A stretch of DNA of 64,000 nucleotides from Talinum fruticosum (taxonomy: Eukaryota > Streptophyta > Magnoliopsida > Caryophyllales > Talinaceae), in NCBI GenBank assembly GCA_021018815.1, contig JAITYX010000076.1, positions 1,116,001 to 1,180,000 of the forward strand, given 5' to 3'. Position numbers and translations under genes: made by a program. Numbering within the stretch: the first letter of the stretch is position 1; every line of letters begins with the position of its first letter. Positions 14,701-29,800 of this stretch are shown here, one piece after another. The notes under the pieces were generated by a model. It did no database searches, was not told the DNA's origin, and saw nothing but the letters and a program-made list of their open reading frames with translations.

Positions 14701-17700
14701 TCTGATTTTGTGTCATGTTGTTAATCTGTATGAGACTGCTGATGGTTGGAAATGCCTCGCCTAATCCAAGAACTTGCCCATCTGACACTAGCCTGTTGTA
14801 CCCATGCACATTGAGCACCCCACCTAAAAAAAGTGGTTGTTCTGCAGCTTGCTTAAAATATCTGTTTGGTGTGGTCAGATTAAACAAGAACCTTAAATGC
14901 ATAACACAATTGAGAAATAGATAATTTTCTTCTTTCTTTTGCTGCTCTCTTTTTGACTCCATGTTAGCAAGTAGGAAAAGAGATGCATTACGTTCATATT
15001 TATAAAAAAGGTGTTACTTTGGTCGTATGCTTTGGATGGTCATCTGAAACTTCGTGGATAGCACGCTGTTTCTGATTTCATGTCTGTAGGATCATGCAGA
15101 TAACTTCTGAAGAATCCCAATGCATGGCCAAAGTTTTATCATCAGAAGAAAAACAATATTCTTATCTATCATGAAGCTTAATAATTGGCTGTGTCTTGTA
15201 GTCCCAAGTGCTAATGTTCTCTTTTCTGTGTCTTATTTTTATTTCCAGGATCAAATATCTTTCTCCTTTTTCTTTCTTTCTCTCTCTTTTCTTCCTTTTA
15301 GTTTTTTTGCCAGCAGTACCGCTGCATGAATTTTTTCGCCTGGTTTTTGATGCTGTTGATTTTTTTGGTGTAGTCTATTGGTTATTTGGGGGTTTATTGA
15401 GATGATTTTCTGCTGTTTGTCCAGGGAATGAAGAAATATCTGAAGATCTTATTGTGGTAATGCATCATCCATGTATTAATTAGAAGTGTATGCCTGTTGC
15501 TTTGTTTTACGATTCATCAAAGTTGGAAGTTTTGAGTCCATTGATAACAATGCATTGTCGCAGTCCCCTGCTACTTCACATTTGGAAGCTTGCCAATTTG
15601 TTGCATCTGACCACACAGCGCAATTATGCCTTCGGATTGTTCAGTGGCTAGAAGGCCTTGCATCTAAAGCTCTTGAATTGGAAAGCAAGGTCTGTTCTGA
15701 ATAGCAATTTGCAAATTAAGTGATCCCTGCCCATGCTTGCTTTCTACTTTTCTGTTAAGTTTGTTTCCTCTCATTTTCTTGTTGGTGTTGTTTTTTTGGG
15801 TTGGTGCGGTGGGTGGGTTGGGTCACTTGGGTGCTATTGAAAGGGGATGATGATGGATGATGCTAGTGATGATCTCATCAGTGTTGAATTTTGTGCCAGA
15901 ATCATGGTGGTTGCAAAAGAAAAAGTGTCACAATATCATTTAGTCACGCTTATGTGCGTGATATTTTGTCTTTTAGTTGGCTATGGATGAGGTGCCCTTG
16001 CTCTCTCATCCTTATCATCTCATGCACTGGTTCTTCTTCTAGGCATCAGATTAATGGATTTGCAGTGCGCTAATATGCTTTATATTGTATATTACTCATT
16101 CAAGGACTCCTGATCTTCAACATTTCTAATTTGTTATCTAAATACTCCCCCTTCAAGATTACTGAATTCGAACTAATTAGACTTTAGAGATACGAGGAAC
16201 TGCTTTTATAAGATGTAGTGGTTTCTACTTCTGGCTGTATAAGCTATTGGAAAAGGCAGTCCCTGAACTCTGAATTGCATGTTAGATTTCTTGTGGGTTA
16301 TCTTAGAAATCCGAATTTGCTGAAGGGTATTAGTTAAACCAAATTCTGCAAGGATCCCGCCAATCATGGGTCTTGGTTGTCCAGATATGTGCATCATATC
16401 CTTGACATTATGTAATGATTTTGAGCCTTTTAAAAGTGAGAAGAGAAAGTTGATTCGTTATAGTTTTATAATAGTAATTCCTATCTGTTACTAGATGTAT
16501 TAATGGTGGAAAAAATAATGGTCAAAGGATGTCCTCGTTGTACAATTTCGGCAGTACAAATAGCATAAGGAGTAACAATTGGGAAAGGCTTTGAAGACAC
16601 ACACCTATTGATCCTCCTCATGTACTATATACCTTCTACAAAAGTCCTTATCCTTATGGACCCAGGAAAGTCCAACCTATAAACCAAATCAAGCCATGCC
16701 AAACTAATGACCTGGAGCGGGAGTTGGGGTTTGTTAGATGTAACCTTACCCTTGAATTGCACAGATTAATTTTCATTGGACCTTAGACCTCCTCTATCCT
16801 AATTCCTATGTTACTCGGATTTGACCACATACCCTTGGACCATGGAGGAGAGTTGAGTGTGCCGACACAACTATGATGCCTGTTTGGCAACTTCCTAAAC
16901 AAATTTGCATGTTTTTGGTAGAAATTGAAAGGTCGAATGTCCATGGCTGTATCACTCAAGTGTTCTGATATGGGTATGTGAGGCAACAAGAGTTGAAACA
17001 GGAAGTTTTTGTGCTTATTTGGTCACATATTGCTTGTTTTGCCGGATTTCTAGTTATTGAACTTGGACCATCAGTTGTGATTAAAAGAGAGGAAGGAAGA
17101 AGGCGGCGTAAATTGTCTCACAAATTAAGTTAAAGATTTGATGACATGTAGGTTGAGACAAATTAATACACTTGAAAAAATTGGCCATACCTGACTGCCC
17201 AACCTAAATGACTATAAATCTCAGCAATTCAGGCCTAATATAAGGTAACCACATTTTGATCAGAAACCCAAACTGACCCAAGCTCATCAATCTGCATATG
17301 CTAAGTCACTGTTGATTTGGATGTTGTTCAGAGGCATACAGGACAAAACAAAACAACAATTCTTAAGTGACATACCTGAACCTAAACCTGAACTGATTAT
17401 TCTGTGATCTTGTTTACATCTGATTAAAAATTAGTTTTGCCTAATTCTAACCTGAATGATCCGTGTATCAGGTCTAGCATCAGGCTATGTGTATCAGGTC
17501 TAGCATCAGGCTATGTTGTCTTGTATGATGTCTTAGCATCCTTGTCCAATTTATGATCGAATTTTTCTGTCTGACATGCTCCTTGAATACTGGTTGAATT
17601 CCGCTTTCATTGTTCATTTTGTGAATGTTGTGTTGATCATTCCTCATCACGTGACTGTGGCCAGTCCCTAGTTAATTATTAACAATAAGGATAGCTCATT

Positions 17701-20700
17701 GCTTTTGTTTTTGACTTGTACTCCTGGTTTTGCAGGTGCACGGATCTCATGTTGGTACTTACCTTCCTAGCTCTGGCATTTGGCATAATACGCAACGGCA
17801 GCTCAAGAAGAATGATAAAAATCTGAAGACTGTAAATCATTTGGATTTTGATGCTCCAACACGAGAAAATGCACTGCCACTGCCGGATGACAAAGTACCT
17901 TCCTCAATTTTTTTATTTTGGTGCCATTATTTAGTTCTCATCTCCTTGAACGTGAATTTCCTGATTTTGCGATGTAGCCTCTGTAAAAAGTTCAGCCAAC
18001 AAATTACTAGTTGAAGAGAGATTGCAAAGTGTAGTTCTTAACGTTTTCCCTTAGAAACATAAGGTATTGCGAAATCACTCAATTGCTTCACATATTGTGA
18101 TTGTCACGGGGTGAAAACATGGTCTGCTAACTTCAAAGCTTTTGCAATGCGGCTGTTCCATCACTAAATGACCACATGTTAAATCCATGACACTACCCAA
18201 AAAAGTCATTCACTATTCAGCACATTTCTTCACCCATACAAAGTTCTCAAAAATCTAGTTTATACTCTGGACAAGACATCACTAAACCCGCAAAATTCCA
18301 CCAGATGGTGATGGATATCATCTTCCAAAGACCAATAAGTAGCTCTTCTCGAGCCTTCTTTTCTAATGCACCAAAAATCTTTGATCAAAATTAATCATCT
18401 GTTATTTGTAGTGACTAGTAATTCTGTTATATGAAGAGAATGAAATCAAATGGGTCATTTGCGTCAGCTTCTTATCTGACAAGATAGTTTTTGAGCAATA
18501 ATTTAAGTAAAATGTTTAATTTGGAGGGTGATGATGAGATTATTTGGCCACATGATTCGAGTGGGCATTTTCCTGTTAAGAGTTTCTGTAAAGAGATTTT
18601 TGGAGGGCCAATCATTCTTGCTTTCCAAATGAGGCAATTTGGAAATCTAAAGCTCCCACTAAAGCATGTTTTCTTGCTTGGGTGGCCACTTTAGGGAAGA
18701 TTCCAACTGATGATATGCTTAAAAGAGAACTTTAAGAGGCAATTTCTGTAAAGCGATGTGTCTAGTGGAGGAAGAATCTGCTGACCACCTTTTTGTTCAT
18801 TGTCAATGGGTCGCTGACTTGCCTCTTTATGGCAATTGTCTTTCTCTTTGATGTGGGTTAGTTGGGTGCAACCTTTGATGGTGGAAGATGTTTTGGTAGC
18901 CTAGAGAAGAAGGTTCAAGAAGAGTTGGGTTCTAGGTGTTTGGAAGTTGATGCCGTTAGCTATTTGGTGGAGCTCATGGAAGGAGAGGTATTGCCAGATT
19001 TTTGAGGCAAGGCGAGGTCGTTTGATGATTTCAAGCTTTTCTTTTTGAGAATTTTGTACATTTGGAATCAGGTTCTCGATCATGGTACAAAGTTTACCTT
19101 TTGGGAATTTGTTGATATGATTACCGTCCAGAGCTTGAGGGCTTGATTATTTAGTGTTTGCCCCCTTTTGTATATGGGTGACACCCCTTGGTGTCTTTCA
19201 ATACATATTTTATGATTACTTATCAAAAAAAAATTAAGTAAAAAGTTTAACTATGTGAATTTAAGTGCTGTTATTCTTACACGAGTTTTTGTACACCTGT
19301 TAGATGGAAATATGTTCGTTATATTATTAGTTATGTTGTGATTGGATCGACTGTAATTTTTTTGTGAATGCTTGTATATAATACAACATTGTTTTGAATT
19401 TTTTTATGTCATGGTTTATTTGTTTATGAAAGTCATTGACTAATTTTACTCCACAGAGACAAGATGAGTCGCTTCTCGAAGATGTCTGGACTCTATTACG
19501 TGCAGGAAGACTGGAAGAAGCGTGGGAACTTTGCCGATCTGCTGGGCAGGTATTCTCCCTTCTTTGAGCTGAAGTCTAGTCTTGTAAAACTTAATTGGAT
19601 TCTGATTCCATTTTGTTGCACAGCCATGGAGGGCAGCAAGTTTATGCCCATTTGGAGGATTAGATCTAGCCCCATCTGTTGAAGCCTTGTCAAAGAACGG
19701 AAAAAATAGAATCCTACAAGCCATTGAATTAGAAAGTGGACTTGGTCGTCAATGGCGGCTTTGGAAGTGGGCTTCATATTCTGCATCAGAGGTAGCTATA
19801 ATAGTCAATCATCTTGTTAATTTCCTGTTATCTGTCATTACTGATCAGTAGCAATCTATACGATGTTGTCCTGTTTTTTCCATCCACATCAAACGTGTAG
19901 AGGATTTCGGAGCAAAGTGGTGGAAAGTATGAAGCAGCTATATATGCAGCTCAGTGTAGTAACCTAAAGCGTGTGCTACCAATGTGTACTGACTGGGAGG
20001 TGTGTCCTTTTCCAACTATAATTTAATTGCTTGTTCTTTGTCTTATCCACTGATCCTTCTGATTTAATAAGTGAGTGTATTAGACAAATTGGTCACCTGG
20101 TCCATGGTACTGCACTCAAATAGAAATGAAAAAAACTTATTGGTTGTCCCATACACAATCTCTGGCTAAAGAGGTAGTATAGGGATCTTGGCAACTTTCA
20201 GATGTTACAGATTTAGAGCCTGTTCTTTTTTTCTGTTTGAAGGAGCTGCAAGGTGTAAAATGCTACAAGTAAATGCTAGGAGCTATAAGCAGCTATAGAA
20301 AGCTGAGAGCTAGTTGTAAGGTATGTAGTGTAAGAAGGTGTAAACTGTTGACTTAACCTTGCTTAAAGCAAAAAAGAACAGGGCCTTAATGGATATCAGC
20401 TAGCTGAGTTGGTTGAGCCTTTGCACATTGTTATTATATATATGGATTCAAATATATTAAACTTTGTGCTTTCCTTCACATAGAGGACGATACCTTACAC
20501 ACATAAGGATCATTCTACAAATATAGGGGGTTTTCTACATACTTGAAGTGACTCTGGCATCTTTGCTCAAATGTAAAACTTAAGTAATGACAGATAACCT
20601 TTTTTTTTTTGATGAGCCAACTGATTATCGGCTTACTCTTTTACATAATGGATTTGCAAAAAGTTCAAAGTAAATGAATTGGATCTGCATTAGACAGAAT

Positions 20701-20788
20701 TTCCATACTAAATCGAAATTGTTTCTCCTTTCATATAATACTTTGAAATAATAGAATACTTACCACATAAATTGGGAAGAGTCAATAA

Positions 20789-20831
<43 letters not shown>

Positions 20832-23800
20832 GTGTGTGTGTGTGCGAGCGCATAAAATTCTAAATTTAGTTGCTTTATTACATAAGCTTTATGTTTTAGA
20901 TCCCCATAAATTATTCATGTATAAAAACATAAGCTTCATTATGCTTCTTTAAGAAAGAGGGGTAAAATGTCTTCTGATGGGGTTTAAGCCGGAGACAAAT
21001 GAATAATATTACAGCCAGCCTCCAGTAGCTATGGGGAAGGACCTCATTTTAAAAAAAATTGGGGTTGGAGGTGAGCGGGTGGTGTTGATATGGGGTAAAA
21101 AGTTATACTTTCTCTACCGGATTGGGATTTGCTAGAGAATACTATGCACAAGCCAAAGTCCTTTTTTTTGTTGTTGTTAGGAGGCCCCCTGGGGGAGGGA
21201 CTGGAGAGGGAGTGCTGTGGTGAATGCCTTGTCCCATTTCTAAACCAATGTATATTCAGCTTGGAAAATGACATCTTTTGTGTTACATGATGCTATGATG
21301 GGATTTAGTATTCTTTTCTCTTCTTTTGTACACTGCTTGAGATACCTCCTCTTGCTTGTTAGAAAATGTGCTGCATGATATTCGGTCTGATATGTTCTCT
21401 TGTATTTGCTGACAAATTCTTGTAGTCAGCATGTTGGGCCATGGCCAAGTCATGGCTTGATGTTCAGGTAGACATGCACTTGGCACGCTTGCAACCCGGA
21501 CGAATGGAACTTTTGAAAAATTATGAAGATGCTACTGATGGGGGTTCGGGAGAAAAAGGAAGCTCTTCTGTGTCATCAGGAAGGCCGGAAAATTGGCCTC
21601 TGCCAGTTCTGAATCAACAACCTCGGCATCTGTCTTCTCTTCTTCAAAAACTTCATTCCAGGTAATGTAAAAAGGTACTGTTTTACTTCTACTCTTCTGC
21701 TGCTATCCTGGCTCATTATCAACATATTGTATCTTCTATGTATAATTCAGCGATACAGTACATGATGTTGTGGCTCGTGCATGTAAGGAGCAGCATCGCC
21801 AGATTGAGGCAAGTATTTCTTCTGTGAGGCATATTTTGCTACCTTTTGGACTTAGGATTAGATAAAGGCAATAATTGTGCACATTTATGATCCTCTAAAT
21901 TTTGATATGACATGACTATTAGGTGCAAGTGGTGCTCCGTCATCTTGTTGATCTTGCAAGACTTGTAAAATAACTTTATTCTAATGATTGACCATGATGC
22001 TTCTCCTAGTCCTCCTCTCTGAAAAATGAAAGGGAAAAAAGACTCCTTAGCGTGTCTTTACTTGTGTTTCTGGCATCAGTACCTCCACTATTACTTCGCA
22101 GAGAAGCATAGAAAAATATCTGGTCAAGAATGATTGTTTTCATATTCTCCAGTAATTTTCTTTGGGCTCAAGATTGTGTATCCATAGCTCATTACACGAT
22201 TTACGTGTTGGCATGGCCTAAGCTTTCTTGGTTTTGGGTGTATATAGTGTACATAAATTACATTATGCATAGAACCCATGTTTTCCTCGGTTTTGATTTT
22301 AGCATTTTGTCTCATTGTCCGAACTGTACCAAGCAAAAACCCTGTAGTACGCAACAGTTTTTTTTTTTTTTTTTTTTGTGGGGAGGCGCGGGGCAGGGGG
22401 GTTAGCTGTATGCACAACCTTACCTCTATGAAGACTGAGGACTTGGAATGGAGACGAAGAATAAAGGGAGGAAGTATTGACATATACCTTCCTTCAGCTA
22501 ATTGGAATTTATTTTATTGACCTTGATCTATTCAAATTAATTTTTACCTTTACTTCACCTTTGGGACTCTAAAAAGACCATAATGCCCTTAATTTTACAA
22601 TTCCATTTTTTTCCATTTTAATTATACCCATATCCTTCTTTCTTCTTCTCCTTCTTCTCTTTTGTCTTCTTCTTCTTCTTCTTCTTCTCTTTTCCGCTTT
22701 TTTGTTTGATTTAAATCGAAAAATGGAGCCCTTAAATTAACGCCTCCAGGACCCATTACTCTTCTTCTTCCTCTTCTTCTTCATCTTCTTCTTCTTTTTG
22801 CCTGAGGTGCTTTCAAATCATGAGGCCAACCGAGAATTCAGCCATCTAGATTATAAAAACAAGGGGTCAGCCCCAAATTGAGCAATAATCGAAAATTTTA
22901 CATGTCTTTCTGAGATCAATTTTGGTTTTAAAGTTGTATGATCAAACAAGACGGAACTGTCTAGTTCACGAATCATTCTATCTTCATCCTCGGGCGATCT
23001 TCCCGAATGTGATTTAAATCCTATGTGATTCAAGATTCAAGGGCTTCAATTTTCGAATTTAAGGGCTCGAGTTCTCTAACGTGACGGGTCTTCGACGAGA
23101 AGAAGAAGAAGAAAAAGAATAAGAAGAAGAAGAAGAAGAAGAAGAGAGATGGGTCCTCGAGGTGTTAATTTAACGGCTCCATTTTTCGATTTAAATCAAA
23201 TAAAAAAAAAGAAACAAAGAAGAAGAAGAAGAAGAAGAAGAAGAAGAAGAAGAAGAAGAACGAAGAAGAAAAGAAGTGAAGAAGAAGAAGAGAGAAGGCT
23301 ATGGGTATAATTAAAATGGATAAAAATGGAATTGTAAAATTCAGGGCATTACGGTCTTTTTAGAGTCCTAAGTATCACTTTTAATGAAGTAAGGTAAAAA
23401 TTAATTTGAATAGGTCAAGTTCAATAGAATAAATTCCAATTAGCTGAAAGAAGGTATATGTCTATACTTCGTAAAGGAAGGCTAGTTTAATTTAAGAATA
23501 TGGGAATATATTAGCATTTGAAAATACATTGCACAACTTTGGATTAAGGCCCACCATTTTGGACCTTCAAATGTTTGTCAAATTGGATTTTTGGTCCAAA
23601 ATGTATCTGAAGTCAATGTGTCTTGCGCTTGGTATAAAGTGATCCTTTATGAAGCTCTACGTTGCATTTCGAATATAAGCTCTGTGATGATTTTTCTGCC
23701 TAACTATATAATAGTAATTAAATTACAATTTTTTAATGCTAAATATATATTTTTTGCCATTCATGTGAATATCATGAATTTAGGCTTTAACCTTGCATAA

Positions 23801-26800
23801 ATAAGATTTTATTTATTTATTGGTATGCTAGATAGTAATACCCCATTTAAGACAATTACAGCTTTTTAATTTTTTTCTTGATGAGAAAAAGAGAATATTT
23901 ATTGAATCAAGTGGATGGATTCAAAGGAAGCATCCTACAAAAGGACTATATACAACAAAAATGTAGACTATCCACAAAATCTACAAAATCAAAAGAAGAT
24001 TGGCAAAAATAGCCACTATTCCAAAAGTAGAGAGTCTTCATAATCTTATCCTTAAAGCTCGAAGCGAAATCTTCACTCCCTGGAAATCTCCTGTTTCTTT
24101 GGCACAAAATGCTCCAAAAATGGCATGTGGGAAGAGCAAGACTTTCTTCTCTTTAGCTTTTCTCACAAAATCTACATTTTATCTAGTTACGCCACCCCTA
24201 TCATTAAGCTTGAAGAGCTTGACATTTGGTAATATCATATTAATTTTGTTTTGTTTTAATATATAAATGAATTGAATTCACATATTACTTGGTATTGCTC
24301 CTTTTTCCCCCTCCTTTCTCATCCCCTCCCCCGGCCCTCAATTCTATTACTCTTGATGTAGCTAATTGTTATTCTTTCTCTCTTCATCTCAATAGCATAT
24401 TTGTCTTCCTTTCCCTAATCTTTATTAATTTGGCATTACTATTAGAGCTTCCTTTTTGCTATCAATTTTGTACCTAAACATTGTAATTGTTATCGATTTT
24501 TTGTAAGAGTATCCCAATTGCTATTGGCCTGTTTTTGTTGGTGAATGCATTTGCTTGTGTCCCTTATAATACAAAGCTCAAATAATTACTCAACATTGCC
24601 TTTCTCAACCACTTGGAAGGTTGGACAATTTTATTTATTTTTTAATAAGGAACTTGGAAGATTGGACAATGAGCTATTATTTGTAATAATTTGCCTCAAT
24701 TTCCATAGTAAGTGGACAACTAACAAAAAATGTGTTCACATGGTGTTGGAGATGTCGGGTGTTGGGTAGTAAAAGGAGGAGGTATGTTAGGAATGTCAGA
24801 AATGAGTTATACAATGCAATATAGTTCTAAGCCAAACGACAAATGTACACAGATGCAAATACAGAGTAAGGAAAATTGAGTTTCTTAGCTTTCTTCCGGT
24901 TAGGCCTTGTTGACTTCATGCCTGTGCTCTCTAGTGGTGGTTGAAGGTAAACTACAATTTTTTTTTCTTTTATAATTTTTGAAATCATGTGGCTTCTAAT
25001 CTTCTTGATGACAATCAGGCAATAGGTCAGAATTGATGACACTCTTTGATCTCTCCCACCTCTTTGCAATTGGGGCCCCTTGGTTTCTTGCTTACATATG
25101 TATTGTTAATGCCCCTCCCCGCCCAAAAAATAATAATAAAAATCTTGAGGCCCTTTTTCCCGAAATATTTGAACGTTAATGGACTAAATCATATGTAGTT
25201 GTGTACGATTATGAAATTGCTGCATGCTAACCATCTAGACATATATGGTCTTATCATGCATATGCATAGCCTTTTATAAAATATGAAGTTCAAGGACAAC
25301 ATTGACATTTTATCACATTAGTTTCTAATGGTGCCCAATTTCTGGTTTTATATATGGTTGTCTATAGCTGCTTAAATCTTGCCCCATGGTCCCTACAGAG
25401 TTGTTTCCCAATGGTTAGTCCTTTAAATTGTTATCTTCTAATTAACTTATTGGGGATGGAATACTTCCATCTTCAGTTCACAGTCTAGTAATGATCTGTT
25501 CTTGCTAATTTTCACATCAACTTATGCGATCTGCTTTAAGTAGAATACTAACTCACCTATTTGCAAAGTTCCTGTTTGTGGTATCTTTACTTAGGTTCAT
25601 TTTTGATAACAAGTTTTCTGAACAGATGAACCTTATGTCTGGAGATATACATCATCTGCTGGACCTCCTGTGGTCATGGATATCACCTTCAGAGGATGAT
25701 AAAAATGTCTCGAGGTAAGACATTGCATCATATGTTACATTGTGAAATGTCTTAGCTAGCGAGTATTCCCACATTCATGAAACAAGTGTCAGTTTAGTTT
25801 TTAACTGCAATCTTTCTACTTCATGCATAAATATATAATGAATAGTAACGCGATTAAGTATACAAAGATAATTGTTGCGCCAGTAGAGACTATTGCTTTT
25901 TGTCTTCTTCCCCTAGTCTGATGTTCAGATTATGACAATTGACAAGATAAGATGTTATCTGGATTTAAGTGCCAAAATAAGCACCAACTAGTAACTTGAT
26001 CTAATCTGCCTACCCTGGTCATGACTCAAGAGTTCTGATAAAGTATGCCCTTTTACTTCTACTCTTTGGAACTTGGCCGTCCGGGGAGTAAGCTAAGCTT
26101 ATATCCCAGCATTATTCTTTGTGTCAAGATGACTAGCTTGCATTGGACTCACAAGTTTTCTCCTGGATGTAGTTTCTTATTTTAGGATAATGCTAAAATG
26201 AGTTCGTTTTTTGATATGGAGGATTTCTTGTGATGTTTGATCTCACTAGAAGTGCAATTAGGTATTCTAGTAAAGAAAATGGTTTGCTGAGCCTTTAATC
26301 TAATGCCTGGATGGCACAGCTTTTCATTTTTCTACCTGGCCTTTGTCATTGATGGATTTGAAATCTTTAAGGTATTCTTGAATTGGTGGGTGCATGGATG
26401 AGCTCCTTTTGATTGCACATGTACGAGCTTTTAGCTTACAGCTGGTCATTTTCAATAAGAGTATCTTCTTACATATGAGAATAAACATTACTAAGCAAGG
26501 TGTTACATTATATAGCTAATTCAATGTGATTCTGGTTAGGCCTCATGGAGATCCGCATATGATCCGATTTGGAGCGCATTTGGTATTGGTACTTCGGTTT
26601 TTGACTGGCGATGAAATGAAGGATGTTTTCAAGGAGAAGATGGTGAATGTTGGTGATCTTATACTTCAAATGTAAGTGCTAGTTTGCTGGTGTTGTATTT
26701 TTGTCTGCCCGTTTTAATTTTTAGAATAATGGCTACGGATATCACTCGTATCTTGAATCCTTAAAATCTCTGAAGTTCAAGTTAAATTTGATTATCAAAA

Positions 26801-29800
26801 GAATATTCTGAGTCCTAGTTGTTTTTCAGCTATATAATGTACCTATTTTCGCAACAACATGAAGAGCTAGTTGGCATTTATGCTTCACACCTTGCACGTC
26901 ATCGTTGCATTGACCTCTTTGTGCACATGATGGAGCTACGGCTGAATGCCAGGTAACTCTTCTATTCAACTCCTTGTGCTATTCATTTGTCATCTGTTCG
27001 TTGCTTTAATTATTCTCTTCTAACCCCACCCCCCTCTTTATTTAATAATGATTGAAACATGTTAACAGTGTGCATGTCAAGTACAAGTTATTTCTATCTG
27101 CTATAGAGTACTTACCATTTTCTCCTGGAGATGAATCAAGAGGCAGCTTTGAGGAAATTATAGAGAGGTACTTTCTTTTCTCTTACAATCTAAAAATTGC
27201 TGTACTTTGGGATGGGAAACTTACCCATGCTAATTGGCTTTAAAATGTTGATCAAACAGGGTTTTGTCAAGATCTCGGAAATCAAGCCTGGCAAGTTTGA
27301 TGTCTCTGCAGATGTTGCCGAGCAACACCGGTTGCAATCTCTTGATAAAGCTATGGTTGTACAATGGCTTTGCTTTACTCCTCCCTCCACAGTTGATGAT
27401 GTTGAAGCTGTTAGTGCTTGGCTTCTTCTCCGAGCTTTGATGCATAGGTATTGTATGGAGTTTAGTGTTTTATACTGGAAACAGACATGCTCACCTGCCT
27501 TATTTCTCCTCTATGCATCTGCTTGTCCCAGAGGGAGGAGTTAATTGTTTTTCTGTTTGTAAGTAGTTTTATGACTGACAAAAATCACATTTGTTTTTCA
27601 TCTTGGCTTTTTGCTGAGGTTAGGCTGTGTTTATAATGCTCTCTGATGGAAAACTTGGTTGGGTCACTGTTGCTGCTGTTCATAGATAGTTGTCATAACA
27701 GTTGAATTTGTCCAAGTTTCAAGATTGTCTGCATTCCAAGATTTTGTTTGAGACTGATTGTTTGATAATCTTATATGCAAACTTAACATGCACTTATGTT
27801 TGCATTCGTAGAGAACTCTGAACCTACACTTATAAGTTGTTCTCCCATTAACTATTGGTGCCCCCCTCTTTGTGTGGGATAATTAATAGGGATTTTATTA
27901 ATGCCAAATGAACATGGAAGTAGTAGTACAAAACAAGTTGTAGAAAAGTACTCAACCCACTGTTATAAAACCAGCCTCTGTATAAATTAATCAACTGCCT
28001 TGTAGGAAGGGTCTTGATCTCTTCTTCTGTCATGTGCTGAAGGTGCTTGAACCAGATAATGTTGGACAATGATTAAGTTTATCTCATATCTCTCACTATA
28101 TCCTGGCTTGCCAGAACATCTATGAAAGATCCCTATGATTCGTTGATGTAACCTGAGTTTTACTCTGATGAGTACAGCTGCTTTGGAGCTGGCTTGCTGA
28201 AAGACATTTTCTTTTTTTTTCCCCCAAAAAACCTCCCTGCAGTAACATACTCTTCAGAGAATTTGCTTTGATATCCATGTGGAGGGTGCCTGCAATGCCC
28301 ATAGGAGCGCACAAGTTGCTTAGTTTCCTTGCAGAGCCCTTGAAGCAGCCTACTGAAAACTTGCTGTCTTATAAGGATCATGATGTTTCTGATCCTCTGA
28401 AGGAATTCAAAGATTGGGTATGCATCATTTTGTGCTGTACAATTTACTAACTCAGTCTTTTCTTTCTTTCTTTTTTCTTAATTTTATTTTGTCTTAATCA
28501 AATAATTTTGGGACTGCAACTTGTTATGCAAATTTGTCGTAATTGCTCAATTTTTGTTTTACCAGAGTGAGTACTACTCATGTGATGCAACATACCGCAA
28601 CTGGCTGCAAATTGAATTGGAGAATGCAGAGGTTTCTCCTGGTGATCTATCAGTGGAAGAAAGGCAAAAGGCCATTGCAGCAGCAAAAGAAACACTAAGT
28701 TCTTCATTGCTACTTCTACTAAGTGAGTAGTTTCTTTGAAATGGAAGGGGCGCGTTGGGCTTGTCTCTTTTCATGATAAAAAATGTGACAGATTTTGCTA
28801 CTTGCTGTGATTAGTCATGCAATCATGCTATTAGTAACCTTTCTATGTGTGCTCCGCCACAGGAAAGGAAAATCCTTGGTTGGCTCCCATTGAAGATCAA
28901 ATTTATGATACTACAGGACCAATATTCCTTGAACTGCGTGCCATGGCAATTCTATGTTTGCCGAATAGTGAATGCATGTCTCCGGACGCCACCTTATGTG
29001 CCACATTGATGAGTGCTCTTTACTCTTCAGTACCAGAGGAAGTTGTATTAAATCGACAATTGACGGTAAATACTGGTCACAATCTCCTTTGTCAATTATA
29101 GAGGATTCAAACTCTATGGTTTGCATTGTACAGTTGACAAGGGTCAATAGAAACCATTCTCAAATACTGCTCTTTGTTGTTCAGCTCCAAGTTGATTCAT
29201 CTGCTTTCAAAACTTGTGCATGAGGCTTGACATTAATCTCTACAGACTTCCTTCTTTGTGATCATGTTCTTTTCCCTTTCCTAGTTATTTCTAATGAATA
29301 TGTTCTAGTTTACATGTCTAATTATGTTCTTGCTTGTTTTTGTGACTGACTTGATCTTGGGCAGTTGTAAAATATACTTGTTCATATTAGAGCTGAAAGC
29401 CTGGAATGGAATAATGTTCTTTGATTCTATAGCTTCGAAGTACAGTAGTTAGTAATGCGGGCAGCTGAATTAACATCTGATCTGTTTTCCATTAAAGTGG
29501 ATGATGAATATCCTTGTCAGCTTTTGAATGAGATTGCTCTTGGGGACTTTTCACTTGATATGGTTACTCCTCAACTCTAAAGGGGCTTTCACTGTCCAAT
29601 CTTATTCTTTGAAGCTCCTATCTTGTTCTTCTTTCACCGTTCAGTCTAGTTTGGTTGATCGGTTCCCTTGGAAGATTATATGGAAGTCTTTGGCTCCTTT
29701 AAAGTGTCATTTCTTGTTTGGGAAGCATCTCACATACATAAGTATTTTAACATATGATAACTTACAAAATAAGGAAAAGATCTTGGTGAATAGAAGCTCA

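Noticed and set aside
27197..27544. Independent 115-residue ORF
   Set aside because: It is NUP107 exon 17 plus flanking intron read in the frame downstream of the missing base.
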